Shown piece by piece: positions 50,285 through 57,658 of a DNA stretch of 64,000 bases. The stretch spans positions 806,001 through 870,000 of the forward strand of contig NZ_JABJRC010000002.1 of NCBI RefSeq assembly GCF_013131805.1, written 5' to 3'. The stretch comes from Kribbella sandramycini. Its GTDB lineage: Bacteria; Actinomycetota; Actinomycetes; Propionibacteriales; Kribbellaceae. How positions within the stretch are numbered: position 1 is the stretch's first letter; every line of letters starts with the position of its first letter. Below the pieces are notes generated by a model. The model was not told where the DNA came from, did no database searches, and worked only from the letters and a program-made list of their open reading frames with translations. Both the position numbers and the translations under genes were made by a program.

Positions 50285-51369
50285 CTGGGCGGGAGGCCGA
50301 TCCCGCGGGAGACGTCGATGTCGTCGTACCGGCCTTCGAGGACGTCGACGAACTTGACCGGGCGCTGCAGTGTCGACGCGATGTAGACCGCGCGGACGGT
50401 GGCCAGCGCGTCGATCGCGTGGTTCACCGTGATCCCCGGCTGCTCGTTGTTGGCGATCGCGGCGAAGATGTCGTCGTACTGCGCCTTGTGACCGCCGGGC
50501 GGGCCGGCGTCGATGGACTGGTCGTCCTTCTGGCCGTCGGCGTTGAAGCGGGCGAGCAGGTCGTCCTCGACCTCGGCGCCGCCTTCGGTCCCGTGCACCG
50601 ACACCCGCGTCCGGCCACCAGGAAAGGCCGCGGTGGTCGCGTGCAGGGTGGCGATCGAGCCGTTCTCGAAGGTGAGCGTCGCGACGACGGTGTCCTCGAC
50701 CTGGATCGCGTGGTGTGCGGCCCGGATCGCCTGGGCGTAGATGCTGACCGGGCGGCCCATGAACCAGAGCAGCAGGTCGACGGTGTGCACGCCTTGGTTC
50801 ATCAGGGCGCCGCCGCCGTCCTGCTCCCAGGTGCCGCGCCAGCCGGCCGAGGCGTAGTACTCGTCGCTGCGCCACCAGGCGACCGACGCAGTGGCGGACG
50901 TCAGTTGGCCGAAACGACCGGCATCGATGGCCTGCTTCACCTGGGCGCTGCCGGCGTCGAACCGGTGCTGGCTGATCACGCTGGAGATGACGCCGTGGTT
51001 GGCCGCCCGGGTGGCCGCCGCGCCGAGGCGGCGGGCCCGGGTCAGCTCGACGTCGAGCGGCTTCTCGATGACGACGTGCTTCTTCGCGTCCAGGGCCTGT
51101 TCGGCCAGGGCCGCGTGGGTGCCGCTCGGCGTACAGATCGCGACGAGGGACACCTGTCCGCCGCCGAGCGCGGCGGACAGGTCGTCGTACTGCGTCGGCT
51201 CCGGCTGACCCGCCTCCTTCAGGCGCGCGGCGAGCGCCTCGCGGGCCGCCGGGTCGCTGTCGACCAGCGCGGTGACGGTCGCGTCGGGCCGCTCCGCGAT
51301 GGTGTCGGCGTGGGTGCGGCCGATGATGCCGCACCCGACGATCGCGACCTGCTGGGTTGTGTCAGCCAT
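50281..51369 (-). CDS. Gfo/Idh/MocA family oxidoreductase
   Basis: A 362-residue NAD(P)-dependent sugar or inositol dehydrogenase. The N-terminal Rossmann motif is VAIVGCGIIGRTHADTI, the conserved active lysine is in VVIEKPLDVE, and GGGALMNQGVHTVDLLLW contains the catalytic Asp/His region. It starts 7 bases after the stop of the secreted beta-helix enzyme gene, so both come from operator B. It probably oxidises a sugar released by that enzyme. The ATG at 51369 follows GAGCGAGATGG-like sequence with a weak ribosome site. Confidence 0.9.
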   Translation of the reverse strand: MADTTQQVAIVGCGIIGRTHADTIAERPDATVTALVDSDPAAREALAARLKEAGQPEPTQYDDLSAALGGGQVSLVAICTPSGTHAALAEQALDAKKHVVIEKPLDVELTRARRLGAAATRAANHGVISSVISQHRFDAGSAQVKQAIDAGRFGQLTSATASVAWWRSDEYYASAGWRGTWEQDGGGALMNQGVHTVDLLLWFMGRPVSIYAQAIRAAHHAIQVEDTVVATLTFENGSIATLHATTAAFPGGRTRVSVHGTEGGAEVEDDLLARFNADGQKDDQSIDAGPPGGHKAQYDDIFAAIANNEQPGITVNHAIDALATVRAVYIASTLQRPVKFVDVLEGRYDDIDVSRGIGLPPS

Positions 51370-51376
51370 CTCGCTC

Positions 51377-54300
51377 CTACTGGAAGTTCGCGGTCAGGAC
51401 CTGGTCCGTGGTCACCGGGAACGTGTACGACGGCTCGGTCGAGACCACGGTCCCGGCCACGGTCCAGTTATGGAAAACGCTATCCGAAGATGGCGTCGCC
51501 GTCACGGTCACCTGGGCGCCGGGTTCGTATTTCCCGGGCTCCGATGCGTTCCCGCTGATCCGGACGGTACCGTTCCCGTTCGCCTGCACGCTCACACTCC
51601 GCTGGACCATGTTGATCGCCATCACGTTGCGCAACAGCGCCGGACCGGACAGCGTCGCGCCGTTGTAGCGGGCGATGTTGGTGACCTCGACCGCGCCCTG
51701 GACGACCTTGACGGTGAAGCCGCCGTCGCCGAGGTTGTCGGTGCCCAGGTTGATCGCCTGGACCTGGCCGCTGTTCACGACCAGCCCGTCGTGGAAGCCG
51801 TAGGCGAACACGTTCAGCAGGTGGACGCCGGTGGCGCCGTCGACCGTGACGATCTTGGCGGTCTTGCGCATGTACTTGTCGATGACGAGCTCGAAGATCC
51901 TCCCCTCGTCCATCCAGTACGGCTGCTGGTAGCCGGTCCGGGTGACCGCGTTGCCGTTCGAGAGCACGCCCTCGATCCGGGCGTCCCGGCCGGCGCCGAG
52001 GCGGATGGCGTGGTCGAAGAACGCACCGGCAACCTTCCGGACGACGGTGTGGTCACCACGCAGGTCGATCCCGTTCCAGGTGTTCGGGAAGCCGGAGTTG
52101 ATCACGTAGTTGCTGCCCGAGTGCCCGCGGACGGCGTACGGGTAGGGGACGACGCCGTCGGCGCTGCCCGGGTTGTTCTCCGGGTAGAAGACCCGGAGGC
52201 CGCGCAGGCCGCTGCTCTTGCCGAGGGTGATCAGCGGCGTGCCGTCAGCCTGGTTGCGGCCTTCGAAGGCGTGCAGGACGGTTCCGTAGCTGGCACCGCC
52301 TTGGTCGCGGTTCGGTACGGCGGACGCGCCGCGCAGTTCGACGTTCGCGGGGACGCGCAGGTGGGTGCTGATCCGGTACCAGCCGGCGGGCAGGTAGACG
52401 ATGCCGCCGCTCTTGCCCGCCTTGTCGAGCACCTTCTGGACGGCGGCGGTCGCATCGGCGGCCGGGAGGTATCCGATCCCGTGCGGCGCGGCCGCGACGT
52501 ACAGGCGCTGCGCCGGCTTGGGGAGCGCTCTCTGGGTGTAGCTCGGCGCCTTGCCGGGCATCTGGTGAATTACGCCGTCGAGACCGCCGGAGAGCGCTAC
52601 CTCGGTCAGCTTCACGTAGCCCTGCGAGTTGTTGTCGATGGCCTGCTGGCTACCCTCGATCCGGCCGCCCGCGACCTGCCAGCCCCACCGGCTGTCCATC
52701 TCGTCGACCAGGACGCCGACGTCCGTCCGCCGGATGTCGAGCTGGTGGAAGCTGCCGGTGAACTGGGCCCGCTGACCGCGGACGATGTGGATACCGGTGC
52801 GGTAGTCGGAGAGCGCGATCTTGTGGAACTGGTCCCACTCGAGGTCGCCGAGCGCGAGGCCGGTGCCGTTCGCGCGCGTCCAGGTGTCGAGCGCGGCGCG
52901 GGACGGCGGCTGGAAGGCGCGCGGCGCGGCCGCCCAGTAGGCGTTGCTGAAGACCACGTTCTCCCAGGTGCCGACGTCGGCGCCGTTATAGGCGCGAGCG
53001 CCTTCGAACAGCGCGGTGCCGCGGATGTTCCGGATCGTCGTGGACTCGTGCACCTGACCGGAGCTGGGCGCGTTCCCGCGGTCGTTGGGCAGCGTGCTGA
53101 TACCGATGCCGCGGTAGGAGTTCAGCATGGTGATGTCGGCGACCGTCGCCATCATGTAGTTCTCGTTGCCGATCCAGGCGCCGCCGGGGACCTCGAAGGT
53201 GTAGCCGTACGGCACCGGGTTGGTCGCGTTCTGGTTCGGGTAGTAGGTGGTGACGCCGAGGACGCCGGCGCTGCCGCCGATCCGGAACAGGCTCGGGCCG
53301 TCGTTGCCAGGCTTGAGGTCGGCGATCACGGTGGTGCCGTAGTCGGCCTGTCCGCGCCGGTCGTGCGAGCGCTGGTCAGGGTCGCGGCGGTCGCCGCGCA
53401 GGGTGCAGAAGGCGTGCACCTCGATGGTGTCGGTGACCTTGTACTTGCCGGCCGGCAGCCAGATGGTGCCGCCGCCGGCGTCCTGGCAGGCGTAGATCGC
53501 TTGCTGGATGGCTTTGGTTGAGTCCTTGCGGCCGGTGCGATCGGCGCCGTACGCCGTTGCGTCGAAGTCGGCGATGACGCCGTCCTCGGTCGGGTGTTCG
53601 GTGTCGATCAGGCGCGGTTTCGGCGTCACGACGGGCGTGAGCCGCAGCTGCAGTTCGCGGACGATGAAGGAGTCGGCGCCGGTCATCGTGACCCGGAGGT
53701 AGCGAGCGGTCGTGGTCGCGAAGCGCGTGCGGCTGAACTGGTTGCCACCGGGCGAGCCGGTGCGGCCGACGGTGGTGAACTGCCGGCCGTCGTTCGAGAC
53801 CTGGACGCGGTAGTCGGGGGAGAAGGCCTGAGCCCATTCGACGCGGACGTCGTTGATCGGGCGGGCCTTGCCGAGGTCGAGCTGGATCCAGGAGTCGCCG
53901 GGGCCGCTGGTCCAGGCGGATTGGTGGTTGTTGTCGTTGAGGTTCGCGACGCCGGTGCCGCCGCTCGCGGACGGCGTACCGGTGCCGGCGAAGTTGGTGT
54001 CGACGATCGAGCCGGTGAAGGCGTCGAGTTTCGACTGCAGGGTCTGCAGGGCCGCCTTGACCTGGACGTCGGTCGCGCCCGGGGTGCCGGCCACGGCGCG
54101 GGCGTCGTCGATGGCTTGGCGGAGAGTTGCGCGGCTGCCGGCCGGGTACTGCCCGTCGCGGGTGCCTTCGCGGGCGGATTTCTCGGTGCGCGCCGCGGTG
54201 TCGATCAGGTCGAGCAGGCCTTCGGTGACGTCGAGCGTGGTCGCGACCTTGGCGACCCGGACGGCGGCGACCTTGAGGTCGACCGCGCCGTCGCCGTTGT

Positions 54301-55225
54301 GGATGCGGAAGTCGCCGCCGTTCGAGCGGTTCGTCATCACGGCGTCCGGGAGCGCGAAGGTGTGTGTCTTCCAGGTCTTGGTGTCGCCGTAGGTGATGAC
54401 CTCGGAGTTCTTGAACATCTCCGGGATCGTCGTGCCGGGGGAGTCGTAGTGCAGGCCGAACTGCCCGTTGCCGGCGTCGAAGTAGTCGATGCTGACCAGG
54501 ACCAGGCCGGTGTTGTTGTACAGGTAGGTGTCGGCGATGTTCATGTAGAAGAACGACATGCCGGGCGCCGGGGCGGTGCGGTCGGTCTGCCAGTACGTGC
54601 GGCCGTCCTGGACGCCGGTCACCAGGCTCTCACCGCGGTCACCAGGCCGCGGGCTGATCCCGGACTGCGCCGGCGACGCCCCGAGCTCGACCGACGCCCT
54701 CGCCGTACTGATGCGGAGCCCGCCGATCGTCACGTCACCACTGCCGAACACGCGAATGTCGGCGTCCCCGAGCCGGTTCGTGAAGCCGATGTCGCCGAGC
54801 GCGAAGATCCCGGTCTTCCACTGCCCGCTGCCGGTCAGCTGGACGTCGGTCGCATCCGCCTGCGGGTTGTCCGCGGCGTCGTACTGGAGCTCCAGCGTCC
54901 CGGCGCCGGTGTCGAGATAGGTGACCGTCACCAGGACGTCGTCGGTCCCGATCTCCTCCACGTAATCCCGGTCGACGTCGAACTCCAGGTACGCCGTCCC
55001 AGCAGCCCGATCGGTCTGCCAGAACCCACGCCCCTGCTCGGTCCCCGCCCGCAACCCCGCCGGATCATCCCCAGCCCCGGGCTTCACCCCCAGCGTCGTA
55101 GGCGCCGGCCCCAGATCAGCCCCCACCCCACTCGGATACATAGTCGCCGCCTGCGCCTGCGGCACCCCAACCGCGCCGGCAAGCAACAAAGCAGGCAAGA
55201 ACCGGGCAAGCAGACGTCTGGTCAT
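51377..55225 (-). CDS. Large secreted multi-domain enzyme with two right-handed beta-helix (pectate-lyase-3-like) domains
   Basis: A 1282-residue exported protein. ATG 55225 is chosen over 55264 since GGAG is 7 bases upstream and the signal peptide (MTRRLLARFLPALLLAGAVG) then starts directly. Residues about 35-176 and 180-328 are two copies of a beta-sandwich module (GFWQTDRAAG and TYWQTDRTAP at equal places). A helical FIVAR-like linker (330-405) and an F5/8C discoidin-type carbohydrate-binding domain (412-530) follow. Two tandem beta-helix domains begin at about 550 (DFDATAYGADRTGRKDST, GGTIWLPAGKY) and 905 (GGIVYLPAGWYRIS), as in GH55 and polygalacturonase-like enzymes. The last about 70 residues form a bacterial repeat domain (GAQVTVTATP). 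It probably depolymerises a polysaccharide; substrate and mechanism are open. Confidence 0.85.
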   Translation of the reverse strand: MTRRLLARFLPALLLAGAVGVPQAQAATMYPSGVGADLGPAPTTLGVKPGAGDDPAGLRAGTEQGRGFWQTDRAAGTAYLEFDVDRDYVEEIGTDDVLVTVTYLDTGAGTLELQYDAADNPQADATDVQLTGSGQWKTGIFALGDIGFTNRLGDADIRVFGSGDVTIGGLRISTARASVELGASPAQSGISPRPGDRGESLVTGVQDGRTYWQTDRTAPAPGMSFFYMNIADTYLYNNTGLVLVSIDYFDAGNGQFGLHYDSPGTTIPEMFKNSEVITYGDTKTWKTHTFALPDAVMTNRSNGGDFRIHNGDGAVDLKVAAVRVAKVATTLDVTEGLLDLIDTAARTEKSAREGTRDGQYPAGSRATLRQAIDDARAVAGTPGATDVQVKAALQTLQSKLDAFTGSIVDTNFAGTGTPSASGGTGVANLNDNNHQSAWTSGPGDSWIQLDLGKARPINDVRVEWAQAFSPDYRVQVSNDGRQFTTVGRTGSPGGNQFSRTRFATTTARYLRVTMTGADSFIVRELQLRLTPVVTPKPRLIDTEHPTEDGVIADFDATAYGADRTGRKDSTKAIQQAIYACQDAGGGTIWLPAGKYKVTDTIEVHAFCTLRGDRRDPDQRSHDRRGQADYGTTVIADLKPGNDGPSLFRIGGSAGVLGVTTYYPNQNATNPVPYGYTFEVPGGAWIGNENYMMATVADITMLNSYRGIGISTLPNDRGNAPSSGQVHESTTIRNIRGTALFEGARAYNGADVGTWENVVFSNAYWAAAPRAFQPPSRAALDTWTRANGTGLALGDLEWDQFHKIALSDYRTGIHIVRGQRAQFTGSFHQLDIRRTDVGVLVDEMDSRWGWQVAGGRIEGSQQAIDNNSQGYVKLTEVALSGGLDGVIHQMPGKAPSYTQRALPKPAQRLYVAAAPHGIGYLPAADATAAVQKVLDKAGKSGGIVYLPAGWYRISTHLRVPANVELRGASAVPNRDQGGASYGTVLHAFEGRNQADGTPLITLGKSSGLRGLRVFYPENNPGSADGVVPYPYAVRGHSGSNYVINSGFPNTWNGIDLRGDHTVVRKVAGAFFDHAIRLGAGRDARIEGVLSNGNAVTRTGYQQPYWMDEGRIFELVIDKYMRKTAKIVTVDGATGVHLLNVFAYGFHDGLVVNSGQVQAINLGTDNLGDGGFTVKVVQGAVEVTNIARYNGATLSGPALLRNVMAINMVQRSVSVQANGNGTVRISGNASEPGKYEPGAQVTVTATPSSDSVFHNWTVAGTVVSTEPSYTFPVTTDQVLTANFQ

Positions 55226-55271
55226 ACAGGTCTCCAGGTGGCGGTCCGGAAGCACAGTGTCCAAGCGCCGA

Positions 55272-55306
55272 TAAGTTAAACCAAGCGTGTTACTAATTCA
55301 AGACCC
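55272..55306 (-). promoter_or_regulatory. Shared promoter/operator, copy B (secreted-enzyme operon)
   Basis: Read on the minus strand, -35 TTGAAT (55301-55296) and -10 TAACTT (55278-55273) are 17 bases apart. The block differs from copy A at one base only, the fifth base of the -35. It lies about 47 bases before the ATG at 55225. Confidence 0.8.
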
Positions 55307-55315
55307 CAGCAACCA

Positions 55316-55344
55316 CCCACCCCAGCCACCCCCACCCGCCTCCC
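55316..55344 (-). promoter_or_regulatory. Potential G-quadruplex just upstream of operator B
   Basis: On the minus strand five runs of three to five G follow one another with loops of 4, 1, 5 and 1 bases. The element ends 10 bases before the 35-base operator block. Confidence 0.4.
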
Positions 55345-55347
55345 TCA

Positions 55348-55387
55348 AACCCAACCCGAAGGAACCCAACCCCGAACGAACCCAACC
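55348..55387. repeat. Three AACCCAACC units with 15-16-base spacing
   Basis: AACCCAACC occurs at 55348-55356, 55363-55371 and 55379-55387. The rest of the 55,388-55,502 stretch shows no gene; a weak CCAAC/GTTGG hairpin at 55483-55497 may end the minus-strand gene at 55503. Confidence 0.5.
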
Positions 55388-55502
55388 ACCACCCGGAGTC
55401 CCTCGGATGCCCTCCGTCTTTTATCCGGCGCCGACCAACCCGCGCCCGGCCGATGAGTCCGCCGGACGTGACCACCCGACCACCAACTGCTTGTTGGGAG
55501 AG

Positions 55503-55916
55503 TCAGGCGACGCCGACGAGTTCTCGGGTGGGGGTGGTGAGTTCGGCGAGGAGGGTGAAGAGGTGGGGGGCGGCGTCGGGGAGGCGGAGGAGGCCGGCTT
55601 CGTGGTGGCGCCAGCCGAAGAGGAGTTCGCCGTCGAGGGTGTGGTGCGAGAGGGGGTGGGCGTGGCGGCTGAGGGTGATGCGGTCGGGGCCCGTTTGGGG
55701 GTGGTGGTCGCCGCAGCCGCATTCGGCGGCGATGGTGATGGCGGTGAGGGCGCCGGGGGCGTAGCGGGTGAGGCGGAGGGTGGTGCCGCGGGCGGTGAAG
55801 TGGCCGATGGTGGCGTCGGGGAGCTCGACGAGGAGCTCGACCGGGACGGCGTGCGAGCCGGGCAGCAGGCGGAGGCCGTGGGACGCGAGAAGATCGGCAA
55901 AGGCCGGAAGATTCAT
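55503..55916 (-). CDS. Small uncharacterised His/Cys-containing protein
   Basis: A 137-residue soluble protein beginning MNLPAFADLLASHGLRLLPG. I do not recognise the family. AAECGCGDHHPQTG has two cysteines and two histidines close together and could bind metal. AGGA lies 9-10 bases before the ATG at 55916. The plus strand also has a long open frame here (55287-55925), but it is Gly/Glu-rich low-complexity translation without a plausible start. Upstream on the same strand is a possible poly-cysteine leader peptide, which may regulate it. The gene lies between the carbohydrate locus and sepH. Confidence 0.6.
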   Translation of the reverse strand: MNLPAFADLLASHGLRLLPGSHAVPVELLVELPDATIGHFTARGTTLRLTRYAPGALTAITIAAECGCGDHHPQTGPDRITLSRHAHPLSHHTLDGELLFGWRHHEAGLLRLPDAAPHLFTLLAELTTPTRELVGVA

Positions 55917-55994
55917 CAGAGCTGATTCCTGTGTGTGCTGGTGTCGGCGGGCGGGCCAAGTGGACAGGGCCTCGTGCGCCTCAGACGGCGCGCG

Positions 55995-56042
55995 TCAGCG
56001 ACAACAGCAACAACACAGCAGCTTCTGCATGCCGAAGATCAT
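55995..56042 (-). CDS. Putative poly-cysteine leader peptide
   Basis: A 15-codon frame encodes MIFGMQKLLCCCCCR with five consecutive cysteine codons (TGT TGT TGC TGT TGT at 56015-56001) before the stop. It ends 78 bases before the ATG of the gene at 55916. Runs of one amino acid's codons are the mark of attenuation leaders, and cysteine-rich upstream frames control sulfur genes in mycobacteria. No good ribosome site or -10 is seen, so it would need experimental support. Confidence 0.35.
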   Translation of the reverse strand: MIFGMQKLLCCCCCR

Positions 56043-56122
56043 GGCAGAGCTCGCGGCACACCACAAACACTGTCCGCCATCCGGGACGACTGTCCGTCAC
56101 GTGGTTGCGGGGTCAGAAAGCG

Positions 56123-56154
56123 CGAAGCCCGCACCGGGTGTGGTGCGGGCTTCG
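56123..56154 (-). terminator. Strong terminator hairpin after sepH
   Basis: CGAAGCCCGCAC (56123-56134) pairs perfectly over 12 bases with GTGCGGGCTTCG (56143-56154), loop of 8. It lies 11 bases beyond the sepH stop on the minus strand. Confidence 0.8.
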
Positions 56155-56164
56155 GGAGCGCTGG

Positions 56165-57451
56165 TCAGTCGGCTTTCTTGCCGAACATGATCTCGTCCCA
56201 GCTGGGGACGCTCGCGCGTTTGGAGTTCCGGCGCGCGGGCTTCTTCTTCGGCTCTTCCGCGGCCGGTTCTTCCGCAGCCTCAGCGGCCGGCTGCTCGACC
56301 GGCGCGGACTGCGGCTCCGGGTGCGGCGGCTCAGCGGGCAACTCCGGCTGGGCCGGTGGCTCCGGCTCTCGCTCCGGGGCGCGGTCGACAGCCGGCGGTG
56401 CCTCGGGAGCAGGGAACGGCGTCGGCGGGACGGCGGCGCGCTCCTCCGGCGGTGCGAAGGCGGCCGACTCGGCCGGGGGCTGCGCGGGCCGCTCGACGGC
56501 GCGCACGGTCGGGTGCAGCGCCGGCGGCTGCTCGATCGGTACGTCGATCAGCGTCGGCTCGTCGTCCGGGTTCGGGACGGCGTGCACCCGGCGCGGGCCA
56601 CGGTCGTCCCGGGAGACCTCCCGCGCGGTTTCCCGCGGGGCGCCGTACGGGACGTCGGCGGCCGGCTCGCGTCCCGGCGTCTCGCGCGCCGGCGGGTGAT
56701 TGCGGCGCGGCAGGCTGATGGTGTCCTCGAAGCCGGCCTCGTACGAATCCGACCCGTGGTCAGGCGCAACGGAAAGATCGATATCGGCGACCGCGGTCAG
56801 CCGGCGCTCACCCGGCTGCGGCATCGGCTGCAGCGGCGGGGCGACGACCTGGGCCTGCTCGCCGACCAGCCAGCGCGCCTCGTCGTCGTCCGGGACGGCG
56901 TACCGCCCGGGGGCGTCGTAGGCGAACATGGCGATCTTCTCGTCCTTCTCCTCCGCGACGTCATCGGATTCTACGAAGTACGAGACGCGGACGGCCCAGC
57001 GGCCGTCGTCGCGGCGCCAGGCGTCCCAATCGGCGGAGGCGGGGTCGACGTGGCGGATGCGGAGCCGCTCGGTGACCCAGGCGCCGAGGTTGCGGGTCGG
57101 GGCGTCGGCGCCGCCCTTGCGGCGGACCGAGGCGCGCTGGGCGAGGTTCGCGATGTGGTCGCGCTCGGCCAGCACCGGCCCGGCGAACGCCATCACGCGC
57201 TCCATCGGCATCTGGGCGACCGCGGCCACCGCTTCGGGGCTCTCGCCGGCGCGGATACGAGCCTGGATGTCTCGTGGCCGCAGCGCGCTCTCCATTTGAA
57301 TCTCCAGCTGGCCGAGTCGGGCACGGTCGCCGCGCAGGGCCGCACGCAACCGGTCGTCGACCGGGACGGCGAACTCCTCACCCGTCTCGGACATCGCCAG
57401 GATGAGCTGCTTGCCATCCTGGCTCAGACCGACGAGCCTCGCCTCGCGCAT
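56165..57451 (-). CDS. sepH: Septation protein SepH (DUF3071)
   Basis: A 428-residue cell-division protein. The N-terminal DUF3071 domain (about 1-185) starts MREARLVGLSQDGKQLILAM and contains a helix-turn-helix-like helical region (LRPRDIQARIRAGESPEAVA). A long Pro/Glu/Ala-rich linker (about 200-410) and the conserved C-terminal motif RASVPSWDEIMFGKK follow. By family knowledge SepH binds FtsZ and promotes its assembly at division sites in Streptomyces and mycobacteria. The ATG at 57451 has a weak GAGAAC upstream. It is downstream of pepN with 207 bases between them and ends in a strong hairpin. Confidence 0.95.
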   Translation of the reverse strand: MREARLVGLSQDGKQLILAMSETGEEFAVPVDDRLRAALRGDRARLGQLEIQMESALRPRDIQARIRAGESPEAVAAVAQMPMERVMAFAGPVLAERDHIANLAQRASVRRKGGADAPTRNLGAWVTERLRIRHVDPASADWDAWRRDDGRWAVRVSYFVESDDVAEEKDEKIAMFAYDAPGRYAVPDDDEARWLVGEQAQVVAPPLQPMPQPGERRLTAVADIDLSVAPDHGSDSYEAGFEDTISLPRRNHPPARETPGREPAADVPYGAPRETAREVSRDDRGPRRVHAVPNPDDEPTLIDVPIEQPPALHPTVRAVERPAQPPAESAAFAPPEERAAVPPTPFPAPEAPPAVDRAPEREPEPPAQPELPAEPPHPEPQSAPVEQPAAEAAEEPAAEEPKKKPARRNSKRASVPSWDEIMFGKKAD

Positions 57452-57589
57452 TGCCTTTGTTCTCCTGTGCGGTTCTCGACAGTCTCTCCCGGGACGGGGG
57501 GCCTGACCAAGACCGGCGCGCCGTACCGGCCGGTCATTGTGGAGGTTACGTCACGAAATCACAATTTCGCTGCTCACCAGGGCCCTGCA

Positions 57590-57614
57590 AGTCACATCAG
57601 TCACAGTAGTCACA
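57590..57614 (-). repeat. Three TGTGACT heptamers at exact 9-base spacing upstream of sepH
   Basis: AGTCACA on the plus strand occurs at 57590-57596, 57599-57605 and 57608-57614. On the minus strand these are three same-oriented TGTGACT units. The array lies 45-69 bases after the pepN stop and about 140-160 bases before the sepH start, in its likely promoter region. A candidate promoter TTGTGA-N17-CACAAT lies between the array and sepH. Confidence 0.5.
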
Positions 57615-57658
57615 ACCCGCCGTGACCGCGACCGCAGGACCCGGGTGAGTCGCGCCGA

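Noticed and set aside
55287..55925. A 212-codon plus-strand frame rich in Gly and Glu
   Set aside because: Low complexity, no start signal, and it runs through operator B; the minus-strand frame at 55503-55916 has a better start and varied composition.
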